A DNA stretch of 64,000 bases from contig NZ_FNSY01000001.1 of NCBI RefSeq assembly GCF_900105515.1, positions 5,940,001-6,004,000 on the forward strand, written 5' to 3'. This stretch comes from Streptomyces sp. 2131.1. Its GTDB lineage: Bacteria; Actinomycetota; Actinomycetes; Streptomycetales; Streptomycetaceae. Below, in pieces: positions 21,686 through 29,073 of the stretch. Each line of letters opens with the position of its first letter. Position 1 is the first letter of the stretch. Under the pieces are notes generated by a model. That model was not told the DNA's origin and ran no database searches. It saw only the letters and a program-made list of their open reading frames with translations. The position numbers were made by a program, and so were the translations under genes.

Positions 21686-22711
21686 GTGTCTGCAATGTCG
21701 GCGGGCCGGTCCGCCCTGCGGATGGGGCCCGCGGAGCTGGTCCAGGCGGCGGCCATGGCCCGCCGCTTCTACCTCGAGGGCAAGTCCAAGATCCAGATCG
21801 CCGAGGAGTTCGGCGTCAGCCGCTTCAAGGTCGCCCGGGTCCTGGAGACCGCTCTGGAGCGTGACCTCGTACGGATCGAGATCCGCGTCCCGGCGGAGCT
21901 GGACGCCGAGCGCTCCGACGCGCTCCGCGCCCGCTACGGCCTGCGCCACGCGGTCGTCGTCGAGTCCCCGGCGGAGGAGCAGGACGACGCTGCGGACCCG
22001 GAGAACCTCGGCGAGGTCGCGGCCGACCTGCTCGGCGAACTGGTGACCGAGGGCGATGTGCTCGGGCTCGCCTGGGGCCGCTCCACCATCCACATGGCCG
22101 CCGCCCTCGACCGGCTGCCCCCGTGCACGGTCGTGCAGCTCACCGGGGTGTACGACGCCGGCACCGCCGAGCGCGGTTCGGTGGAGGCCGTGCGGCGCGC
22201 CGCCCAGGTCTCCGGCGGCGAGGCCCACCCGATCTACGCGCCGATGCTGCTGCCGGACCCGGCGACGGCCGCCGCGCTGCGCAACCAGACCGGGATCGCC
22301 CGCGCCTTCGAGTACTTCGACAAGGTGACGGTCGCGGCCGTCTCCATCGGTTCCTGGGAGCCCGGGATCTCGACCGTGCACGACATGCTCTCCGACGAGG
22401 AGCGCCGGCACTACGCCTCGCTCGGCGTCGCCGCCGAGATGTCGGCCCACCTGTTCGACTCGGACGGCCGCCGGGTCGGCCGGGACCTCGGCGAGCGCTG
22501 CATCACCGTCGAGGCGGACCGGCTGCGCCGGATCCCCGAGGTGGTCGCCATCGCGGGCGGGCAGCGCAAGGCCGCCGCGATCGGCGCGGTGCTGCGGTCC
22601 GGCCTGGTCACCAGCCTGGTCACGGACACGGCCGCCGCCGACTACCTCCTCACCGAGTCCGCCGCCCCGCGCCGGCCGGCCCTGGAGCGCGCCGACCCGG
22701 ACGGCGACTGA
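21686..22711 (+). CDS. SorC/DeoR-type sugar-binding transcriptional regulator
   Basis: The 341-residue protein has an N-terminal helix-turn-helix (MARRFYLEGKSKIQIAEEFG then SRFKVARVLETA, about residues 20-60) and a C-terminal SorC sugar-phosphate sensor domain. The sensor shows GLAWGRSTIHMAAAL and SIGSWEPGIS. The GTG at 21686 is six bases after GAGGAG and is preferred; GTG 21662 and ATG 21695 are in frame. It is placed after rpe, so a pentose-phosphate effector is plausible but not shown. A strong terminator follows. Confidence 0.9.
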   Translation: MSAMSAGRSALRMGPAELVQAAAMARRFYLEGKSKIQIAEEFGVSRFKVARVLETALERDLVRIEIRVPAELDAERSDALRARYGLRHAVVVESPAEEQDDAADPENLGEVAADLLGELVTEGDVLGLAWGRSTIHMAAALDRLPPCTVVQLTGVYDAGTAERGSVEAVRRAAQVSGGEAHPIYAPMLLPDPATAAALRNQTGIARAFEYFDKVTVAAVSIGSWEPGISTVHDMLSDEERRHYASLGVAAEMSAHLFDSDGRRVGRDLGERCITVEADRLRRIPEVVAIAGGQRKAAAIGAVLRSGLVTSLVTDTAAADYLLTESAAPRRPALERADPDGD

Positions 22712-22730
22712 CCGTACGGCCCGCGGGCAC

Positions 22731-22775
22731 ACGGGAGAGGGGCGGGCGGCCGCGGACCGCCCGCCCCTCTCCCGT
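22731..22775. terminator. Bidirectional terminator between SorC gene and terpene synthase
   Basis: ACGGGAGAGGGGCGGGCGG (22731-22749) pairs perfectly over 19 bases with its complement at 22757-22775 around a seven-base loop. It separates two convergent genes. Confidence 0.88.
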
Positions 22776-22786
22776 ACAGCCGGTGC

Positions 22787-23809
22787 TCAGTCCTGGGAGA
22801 CGCCCAGTACCGTGGACTCCAGATACTGCTCGGGCTGCTCGTACTGGCTGACGTCGGCCGGGTTGTAGCGGGGCGTCTGGCGGGACCAGTCGAGATTGCC
22901 GCGCATCCAGCTGCGCATGCCGTCGAGGTACGGCTCCAGCATCGGCGTCAGCTGCGGATAGGCCTCCAGCAGCTCGGACTCCGCCTTGAGGAAGCGCTCG
23001 GTCTCGACGGCGATCTCCGCGCAGACGTGCTCCAGCGCCTCCTGCTTGCCGTAGCCGCGGTGGTGGCGGACCAGGTGGACGAGGTTGTGGATGTCGCCGA
23101 GCACCTGCTCCTTCTCGTACGAATACACGTCATTGGCCCAGCAGACGTGGTTGCAGGACGCCTCCAGCGCGGTGATGAACCGGGGGTCGTTGTGGATCGA
23201 GGAAGGTGCCTCGATGCCCGCGACGATCTCTATCAGGTCCATGCAGACGATGATCGCGCCGGTGTGGCGGCGCTTCTCTATGTACAGCTCCTCCGACGGC
23301 ACCACGCCCGCCGCCCGGTTCCCGGCCTCCCAGGTGGTGGCGGTGGTGAGGTACTTCTTCAGGTGCCAGGCGAACCTGCGCCGCCAGTGGACCGCCGCGG
23401 TCGGCGTCGTACGTTGCCACAGGTCGATGAGGGCGACCACGGCGGCGGGCAGCTCCTCGTTCTCCATGACGCCGGTACGGGTGCCCTCGACCACGGCGAG
23501 CATCAGGGCGACGACGTCCCGCACCCGCTCGGGGCTGCGCCCGAGATGGCCGTCGTCGAGCTGGTCGTCGACGAGGAAGAGCCAGACGAACCAGTCGGCC
23601 ACCAGGTCCAGGTTCTCACTGTCGGCGGTCGGGTAGACCATTCCGACGAACGCGCCGAAGTCCGCCTGCTCGAAGCGCTCCCTGGCCGAATCCCGGTGCA
23701 CCAGACCGGTGTTGCGGGTCCAGGCGTCCAGATGTTCCCGTACGTGCGCGACGTGCGTGTTCGTCCGCTGGGGGAACGGGCAGTAGATGTCCGGCAGTTC
23801 GATCTCCAC
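22787..23809 (-). CDS. Class I sesquiterpene synthase, product unknown
   Basis: The 340-residue protein has the hallmarks of bacterial terpene cyclases. The aspartate-rich metal motif DDQLDD is at 81-86, the NSE triad NDVYSYEKE has Asn226, Ser230 and Glu234, a diphosphate-sensor arginine lies in KRRHT (180-182), and a terminal PRY motif is near residue 317. Length and single-domain form fit farnesyl diphosphate cyclisation. It is not the two-domain geosmin synthase and lacks the 2-methylisoborneol synthase leader. By memory it is closest to cadinane-type cyclases, but the product cannot be read from sequence. The start is GTG 23809 with only a distant GAGAGG. No prenyltransferase or P450 gene is adjacent. 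Confidence 0.88.
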   Translation of the reverse strand: MEIELPDIYCPFPQRTNTHVAHVREHLDAWTRNTGLVHRDSARERFEQADFGAFVGMVYPTADSENLDLVADWFVWLFLVDDQLDDGHLGRSPERVRDVVALMLAVVEGTRTGVMENEELPAAVVALIDLWQRTTPTAAVHWRRRFAWHLKKYLTTATTWEAGNRAAGVVPSEELYIEKRRHTGAIIVCMDLIEIVAGIEAPSSIHNDPRFITALEASCNHVCWANDVYSYEKEQVLGDIHNLVHLVRHHRGYGKQEALEHVCAEIAVETERFLKAESELLEAYPQLTPMLEPYLDGMRSWMRGNLDWSRQTPRYNPADVSQYEQPEQYLESTVLGVSQD

Positions 23810-24115
23810 GGGCGGGTTGTGATCCTCTCCGGTCGTACGGGTGACGGAAGTTGAGCATGCTCCGTCCGTTCCTCCGGGGCGTTGCGGTGACCCACGGGAC
23901 CTGCGCGTTTGAAGCTACCTGACCCCTTGTCACCAGGTCCAGAGAAGATGATCGGGAATGGTTGAAAGCTGTTCGGGTAAGGTCCCCGGGTAAGGCAGGT
24001 TCCACTTGCCCGGGACTCCCGCAGCGGTCCTTTGGAGGAACATACGAGGGCGGGGGTCATTTGCTGTGTCTTCGTGGAAGCGACCTGCGCCATTTCGTAT
24101 GAAAAAATGAGTGTT
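23810..24115. promoter_or_regulatory. Divergent promoter region, terpene synthase / guaB1
   Basis: This 306-base region has no gene and separates two divergent starts. It contains a direct repeat of CGGGTAAGG (23974-23982 and 23987-23995), 13 bases apart. It also contains TATGAA (24098-24103), which is -10-like and lies 13 bases before the guaB1 ATG. No Shine-Dalgarno precedes guaB1, so a leaderless mRNA is possible. Confidence 0.4.
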
Positions 24116-25582
24116 ATGCGTTTTCTTGAGCCCGGCACCGGTCGCTACACAGAGTCCCCCTCGGTCCCGTACGACCTCACGTACGACGACGTCTTCATGG
24201 TTCCGGGCCGGTCGGCGGTCGGATCGCGCCAGGCCGTCGACCTCTCCTCGCCCGACGGCAGCGGCACCACCATCCCGCTCGTCGTCGCGAACATGACCGC
24301 CATCGCGGGCCGCCGGATGGCCGAAACCGTCGCCCGCCGCGGCGGCATCGTCGTCATCCCGCAGGACATCCCGATCGAGGTCGTCACCGAGGTCATCTCC
24401 TGGGTGAAGACGCGCCACCTGGTCCTCGACACCCCCATCGAGCTGTCGCCGGGCCAGACCGTCGCCGACGCGCTGTCCCTGCTGCACAAGCGCGCGCACG
24501 GCGCAGGAGTCGTCGTCGACGCCGACCGCCGCCCCGTCGGCGTGGTCACCGACCACGACCTGACCGGAGTGGACCGCTTCACCCAGCTCTCCGAGGTCAT
24601 GTCCAAGGACCTGGTCCTGCTGGACGCGGACATCGACCCGCGCGACGCCTTCAACAAGCTCGACGGCGCCAACCGCAAGCTCGCCCCCGCCGTCGACGCG
24701 GACGGCCGCCTCGTCGGCATCCTCACCCGCAAGGCCGCCCTGCGCGCCACGCTCTACACCCCCGCCACCGACGCGGACGGCAAGCTGCGGATCGCCGCCG
24801 CCGTCGGCATCAACGGCGACGTGGCCGGCAAGGCCAAGCAGCTCCTCGACGCGGGCGTCGACACCCTCGTCGTGGACACCGCGCACGGCCACCAGGAGTC
24901 CATGATCAGCGCCGTGCGCGCGGTCCGGGCGCTGGACCCGCAGGTCCCGATCGTGGCGGGCAACATCGTCGCCGCCGAGGGCGTGCGCGACCTCATCGAG
25001 GCCGGCGCGGACGTCATCAAGGTCGGCGTCGGACCCGGTGCCATGTGCACCACCCGGATGATGACCGGTGTGGGCCGGCCCCAGTTCTCCGCCGTACTGG
25101 AGTGCGCCGCCGAGGCGAAGAAGTACGGCAAGCACGTCTGGGCCGACGGCGGCGTCCGCCACCCGCGCGACGTGGCCATGGCCCTCGCGGCCGGCGCGTC
25201 CAACGTGATGATCGGCTCCTGGTTCGCCGGTACGTACGAGTCCCCGGGCGACCTCCAGCAGAGCGCCGACGGCCGCTTCTACAAGGAGTCCTTCGGCATG
25301 GCGTCCGCGCGCGCCGTGAAGAACCGGACCTCCGACGAGTCCGCGTACGACCGGGCCCGCAAGGCGCTCTTCGAGGAGGGCATCTCCACCTCGCGGATGT
25401 TCCTGGACCCGGCGCGCCCCGGCGTCGAGGACCTGATCGACTCGATCATCGCGGGCGTCCGCTCCTCCTGCACGTACGCGGGCGCGGCCTCCCTCGCCGA
25501 GTTCGCCGAGAAGGCCGTCGTCGGCATCCAGAGCGCGGCCGGCTACGCCGAGGGCAAGCCGCTGCACGCCAGCTGGAGCTAG
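24116..25582 (+). CDS. guaB1: GuaB1-type IMPDH/GMPR-family enzyme, probable GMP reductase
   Basis: The 488-residue TIM-barrel protein begins MRFLEPGTGRYTESPSVPYDLTYDDVFMVP and carries a CBS-pair insertion (about 95-220, HGAGVVVDADRRPVGVVTDHDL). The catalytic loop GAMCTTRMMTGVG has Cys311. The mycobacterial homologue GuaB1, long annotated as an IMP dehydrogenase, was shown to be a GMP reductase with CBS-mediated control, so GMP to IMP plus ammonia is the better prediction. ATG 24116 is chosen; ATG 24107 (MSVMRFL) is an alternative. Neither has a clear ribosome site. Confidence 0.85.
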   Translation: MRFLEPGTGRYTESPSVPYDLTYDDVFMVPGRSAVGSRQAVDLSSPDGSGTTIPLVVANMTAIAGRRMAETVARRGGIVVIPQDIPIEVVTEVISWVKTRHLVLDTPIELSPGQTVADALSLLHKRAHGAGVVVDADRRPVGVVTDHDLTGVDRFTQLSEVMSKDLVLLDADIDPRDAFNKLDGANRKLAPAVDADGRLVGILTRKAALRATLYTPATDADGKLRIAAAVGINGDVAGKAKQLLDAGVDTLVVDTAHGHQESMISAVRAVRALDPQVPIVAGNIVAAEGVRDLIEAGADVIKVGVGPGAMCTTRMMTGVGRPQFSAVLECAAEAKKYGKHVWADGGVRHPRDVAMALAAGASNVMIGSWFAGTYESPGDLQQSADGRFYKESFGMASARAVKNRTSDESAYDRARKALFEEGISTSRMFLDPARPGVEDLIDSIIAGVRSSCTYAGAASLAEFAEKAVVGIQSAAGYAEGKPLHASWS

Positions 25583-25672
25583 GGCCTGTCCCATCCGGCC
25601 CTGATCCGCCGGACAACCCCTGACCCGTGGTCTACTGCCGGGGGGCGGCACGCGCCGTCCCCCGGCATCGTC

Positions 25673-26173
25673 ATGCCCGGCTCCGCCCGCGCCCCGCAGA
25701 GAAGTGACCCGTACGACGTGCGACTGAACGACCTCGACGAACGCATCGTCCACGCCCTGGCCGAGGACGCCCGCCGCTCCTATGCCGACATCGGCTCGAT
25801 CATCGGCCTGTCCGCGCCCGCCGTGAAACGCCGCGTGGACCGGCTGCGCGCGGAGGGAGCCATCACCGGGTTCACCGTGCGGGTCGACCCGGCGGCGCTC
25901 GGCTGGGAGACCGAGGGGTACATCGAGATCTACTGCAGCCGCAACACGTCCCCGGACTCGATCAAGCAGGGCCTCGCCCGGTATCCCGAGGTCGCCTCGG
26001 CGTCCACGGTCACCGGCGACGCGGACGCGCTCGTCCAGGTCTTCGCGGCGGACATGCGGCACTTCGAGCAGGTGCTCGAGCGGATCGCGGGGGAGCCGTA
26101 CGTGGAGCGGACGAAGTCCGTGCTGGTGTTGTCGCCGCTGCTGCGGCGGTACTCGTCGGGGTCGCCGGGGTAG
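25673..26173 (+). CDS. Lrp/AsnC-type transcriptional regulator, probable regulator of davAB
   Basis: The 166-residue reading starts at ATG 25673; GTG 25718 (VRLNDLDERIVHALAED) would give a 151-residue protein starting right at the HTH. Both lack a strong ribosome site. The helix-turn-helix DARRSYADIGSIIGLSAPAVKRRVDRL is followed by a RAM/AsnC ligand domain (TVTGDADALVQVFAADMRHFEQVL). It stands directly upstream of a lysine-degradation-like amidase and monooxygenase in the same direction, which makes lysine or a related amino acid a likely effector (inference). Confidence 0.88.
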   Translation: MPGSARAPQRSDPYDVRLNDLDERIVHALAEDARRSYADIGSIIGLSAPAVKRRVDRLRAEGAITGFTVRVDPAALGWETEGYIEIYCSRNTSPDSIKQGLARYPEVASASTVTGDADALVQVFAADMRHFEQVLERIAGEPYVERTKSVLVLSPLLRRYSSGSPG

Positions 26174-26244
26174 CGGGTCCCTGCGGGGCGGCCGGATCAT
26201 CGGCCGGTGACGTCGGGTGGGCCGGGTCCTCCGGCGACGGTTCC

Positions 26245-26268
26245 GTCCTCAAACGCCGGACGGGCTGG
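26245..26268 (+). repeat. Dispersed Streptomyces repeat, copy C
   Basis: GTCCTCAAA plus CGCCGGACGGGCTGG is the same unit as at 17356 and 17428. It lies 71 bases after the Lrp-type gene. Confidence 0.75.
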
Positions 26269-26323
26269 ATCGGGGGGCCCGGTCGCGAAGCGCGGGCCGG
26301 GCTGGAATGGGCGCTGGTGTCGT

Positions 26324-26386
26324 GCAACGAATCGCCGCGCCCCGCGCGATCCGCGCAACGGATCGGCCGTCGGTGCGCAACGGTCG
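26324..26386 (+). promoter_or_regulatory. Three helically phased repeats upstream of davA (putative Lrp operator)
   Basis: GCAACGAATCG (26324-26334), GCAACGGATCG (26355-26365) and GCAACGGTCG (26377-26386) recur at intervals of 31 and 22 bases, close to three and two helical turns. Lrp/AsnC proteins typically bind several phased sites. The array lies 75-137 bases upstream of the amidase start. Binding is inferred only. Confidence 0.45.
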
Positions 26387-26460
26387 CGCCTTGTCCGGGC
26401 CCAACGGCGGAACGTACCGTTTCTACGTCCCCGCCCCGCCCGTATCGACCGAGGTCAGCC

Positions 26461-27258
26461 ATGCCGTCGTTGCGCACCGCCCTGCTCCAGAGCTCCGGAC
26501 GCCCCGGCTCGGTGGCCGGCTCCGTCGAGCTGCTGGCGGACGCCGCGCGCCGCGCCGCCGCCACCGGTGCCCGACTCCTCGTCTGCCCCGAGCTGTACCT
26601 GACCGGGTACGCCATCGGCGACGACGTCCCCCGGCTGGCCGAGGCCGCCGACGGGCCCGCCGCCCGCGCCGTCGCCGAGATCGCCGTACGGCACGGGATC
26701 GCCGTCCACTACGGCTACCCCGAGCGCGAGGGCGACACCCTGTACAACTCCGCGCAGCTCATCGGCCCCGACGGCACCACGCTCGCCAACTACCGCAAGA
26801 CCCACCTCTTCGGGGACTTCGAGCAGCACTGGTTCACCCCCGGCGGGCAGCCCGTGGTCCAGGCCGAGCTGGACGGCGTCCGGATCGGCCTGCTGACCTG
26901 CTACGACGTCGAGTTCCCGGAGAACGTACGGGCGCACGCCCTGGCCGGCACCGATCTGCTGCTGGTCCCGACCGCGCTGATGCACCCCTTCTCGTTCGTC
27001 GCCGAATCCCTCGTCCCGGTCCGCGCCTTCGAGAGCCAGCTGTACATCGCGTACGTCAACCGCACCGGTCCGGAAGGCGAGTTCGACTTCACCGGGCTGA
27101 GCTGCCTGGCCGGGCCCGACGGCACGGCCCGCGCCCGTGCGGGGCGCGGCGAGGAACTCGTCACCGGCGACGTCGACCCCGCCCTGCTGGCAGCCTCCCG
27201 CGCCGCCAACCCGTATCTGCGCGACCGCCGCCCCGGCCTGTACGGCTCTCTCGTCTGA
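26461..27258 (+). CDS. davA: Nitrilase-superfamily amidase, probable 5-aminovaleramidase
   Basis: The 265-residue protein has the nitrilase triad Glu44 (VCPELYLTGY), Lys113 (NYRKTHLFG) and Cys147 (LLTCYDVEFPE). The segments LAEAADGPAA, YGYPER and YRKTHLFG closely resemble, from memory, Pseudomonas putida DavA, which hydrolyses 5-aminopentanamide to 5-aminovalerate. The start is ATG 26461. The adjacent downstream gene resembles DavB, which makes that amide, and the pairing strengthens the call. Other short aliphatic amides remain possible substrates. No transaminase (davT) or semialdehyde dehydrogenase (davD) gene is next to it. Confidence 0.8.
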   Translation: MPSLRTALLQSSGRPGSVAGSVELLADAARRAAATGARLLVCPELYLTGYAIGDDVPRLAEAADGPAARAVAEIAVRHGIAVHYGYPEREGDTLYNSAQLIGPDGTTLANYRKTHLFGDFEQHWFTPGGQPVVQAELDGVRIGLLTCYDVEFPENVRAHALAGTDLLLVPTALMHPFSFVAESLVPVRAFESQLYIAYVNRTGPEGEFDFTGLSCLAGPDGTARARAGRGEELVTGDVDPALLAASRAANPYLRDRRPGLYGSLV

Positions 27259-27311
27259 GCCCGGCCCCGCCCCTCCACGTCTTCGCCTTTCCCGCAAGGA
27301 GTCCGTACCCC

Positions 27312-29012
27312 ATGACCGCTGTGCCCCCCGCCGTCCAGCACACCGAGGAAGCGGCCCCGCCGATCACCATGTTCGGGCCGGACTTCCCGTACGCGTACGA
27401 CGACTTCCTCGCCCATCCGGCGGGCCTCGGCCAGATACCGGCGACCGAGCACGGCACCGAGGTGGCCGTCATCGGCGGCGGACTCTCCGGCATCATCACC
27501 GCGTACGAGCTGATGAAGATGGGCCTGAAGCCGGTCGTCTACGAGGCCGACCGCATCGGCGGACGGCTGCGCACCGTCGAGTTCGAGGGCTGCGCCACGG
27601 ACGGCGAACCGCTCACCGCCGAGATGGGCGCGATGCGCTTCCCGCCCTCCTCGACCGCCCTCCAGCACTACATCGACCTCGTCGGCCTGGAGACGAAGGC
27701 CTTCCCCAACCCGCTCTGCCCGGCCACGCCGTCCACCGTCGTCGACCTCAAGGGCGAGTCGCACTACGCGCGGACCATCGACGAACTCCCGCAGGTCTAC
27801 CGCGATGTGATGGACGCCTGGAACCGCTGCCTGGAGGAGGGCGCCGACTTCTCCGACATGAACCGGGCGATGCGCGAGCGCGACGTCCCCCGGATCAGGG
27901 AGATCTGGTCCCGGCTCGTCGAGAAGCTCGACAACCAGACCTTCTACGGCTTCCTCTGCGACTCCGACGCCTTCAAGTCCTTCCGGCACCGAGAGATCTT
28001 CGGCCAGGTCGGCTTCGGCACCGGCGGCTGGGACACCGACTTCCCCAACTCCATCCTGGAGATCCTGCGCGTCGTCTACACCGAGGCCGACGACCACCAC
28101 CGCTCCATCGTCGGCGGCAGCCAGCAGCTCCCGCTGCGCCTGTGGGACCGCGAGCCGCAGAAGATCGTGCACTGGCCGCTCGGCACCTCGCTTTCCTCGC
28201 TGCACGGCGGCGCGCCGCGCGGCGCGGTCACCCGGCTCAACCGCACGGCCGGCAACCGGATCACCGTCACCGACGCCTCCGGCGACATCCGCACATTCCG
28301 GGCGGCCGTCTTCACCGGGCAGTCCTGGCTGCTGCTCTCCAAGATCGCCTGTGACGACGCGCTCTTCCCGATCGACCACTGGACGGCGATGGAGCGCACC
28401 CACTACATGGAGTCGTCCAAGCTGTTCGTGCCCGTCGACCGGCCCTTCTGGCTGGACAAGGACGGGGTCACCGGGCGCGACACCATGTCGATGACGCTGA
28501 CCGACCGGATGACCCGGGGCACGTACCTGCTGGACGACGGGCCGGACCGGCCGGCCAGCATCTGCCTCTCGTACACCTGGTGCGACGACAGCCTGAAGTG
28601 GCTGCCGCTCTCGGCGACCGAGCGCATGGACGTCATGCTGAAGTCGCTCGGCGAGATCTACCCGAACGTCGACATCCGCAGCCACATCACCGGCAACCCG
28701 GTCACCGTCTCCTGGGAGAACGAGCCCTGGTTCATGGGCGCGTTCAAGGCGAACCTGCCCGGCCACTACCGCTACCAGCGGCGGCTGTTCACCCACTTCA
28801 TGCAGGACCGGCTGCCCGCCGACAAGCGGGGCCTGTTCCTGGCCGGCGACGACATCTCCTGGACGGCCGGCTGGGCCGAGGGCGCCGTGCAGACCGCGCT
28901 GAACGCGGTGTGGGGCGTCATGACCCACTTCGGCGGTGAGACCGACGCGACCAACCCCGGCCCCGGGGACCGATTCGACGAGCTGGCGCCGGTCGAGCTT
29001 CCCGAGGACTGA
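27312..29012 (+). CDS. davB: Flavin monooxygenase, probable L-lysine 2-monooxygenase
   Basis: The 566-residue protein belongs to the flavin amine oxidase superfamily. The FAD dinucleotide motif VAVIGGGLSGIITAYE lies at 51-66, and the GRLRTVEFEG and AEMGAMRFPPS motifs follow. The opening ITMFGPDFPYAYDDFLAHPAGLG and the ends of both domains (FGTGGWDTDFPNS, SWENEPWFMGAFK, GDDISWTAGW) are very like P. putida DavB as I remember it. That enzyme converts lysine to 5-aminopentanamide with loss of CO2. The start is ATG 27312 after AAGGAG, 53 bases after davA. Tryptophan 2-monooxygenase is a related alternative, but the DavA partner favours lysine. Confidence 0.82.
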   Translation: MTAVPPAVQHTEEAAPPITMFGPDFPYAYDDFLAHPAGLGQIPATEHGTEVAVIGGGLSGIITAYELMKMGLKPVVYEADRIGGRLRTVEFEGCATDGEPLTAEMGAMRFPPSSTALQHYIDLVGLETKAFPNPLCPATPSTVVDLKGESHYARTIDELPQVYRDVMDAWNRCLEEGADFSDMNRAMRERDVPRIREIWSRLVEKLDNQTFYGFLCDSDAFKSFRHREIFGQVGFGTGGWDTDFPNSILEILRVVYTEADDHHRSIVGGSQQLPLRLWDREPQKIVHWPLGTSLSSLHGGAPRGAVTRLNRTAGNRITVTDASGDIRTFRAAVFTGQSWLLLSKIACDDALFPIDHWTAMERTHYMESSKLFVPVDRPFWLDKDGVTGRDTMSMTLTDRMTRGTYLLDDGPDRPASICLSYTWCDDSLKWLPLSATERMDVMLKSLGEIYPNVDIRSHITGNPVTVSWENEPWFMGAFKANLPGHYRYQRRLFTHFMQDRLPADKRGLFLAGDDISWTAGWAEGAVQTALNAVWGVMTHFGGETDATNPGPGDRFDELAPVELPED

Positions 29013-29029
29013 GCCGGAACGAACGACCC

Positions 29030-29053
29030 CCCGGCCACGAGTCCGTGGCCGGG
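29030..29053. terminator. Terminator between davB and convergent glycerophosphotransferase gene
   Basis: CCCGGCCACG (29030-29039) and CGTGGCCGGG (29044-29053) form a ten-base-pair stem with an AGTC loop. Outer GACC/GGTC pairs lengthen it. It lies 17 bases after the davB stop. Confidence 0.75.
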
Positions 29054-29073
29054 AGGTCGGGCATGTACCGCGC

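Noticed and set aside
22787..23809. Assignment of the terpene synthase to pentalenene, epi-isozizaene or geosmin synthase.
   Set aside because: Motif spacing and N-terminus differ from those enzymes as I know them, and no partner genes (P450, second cyclase domain) are present.
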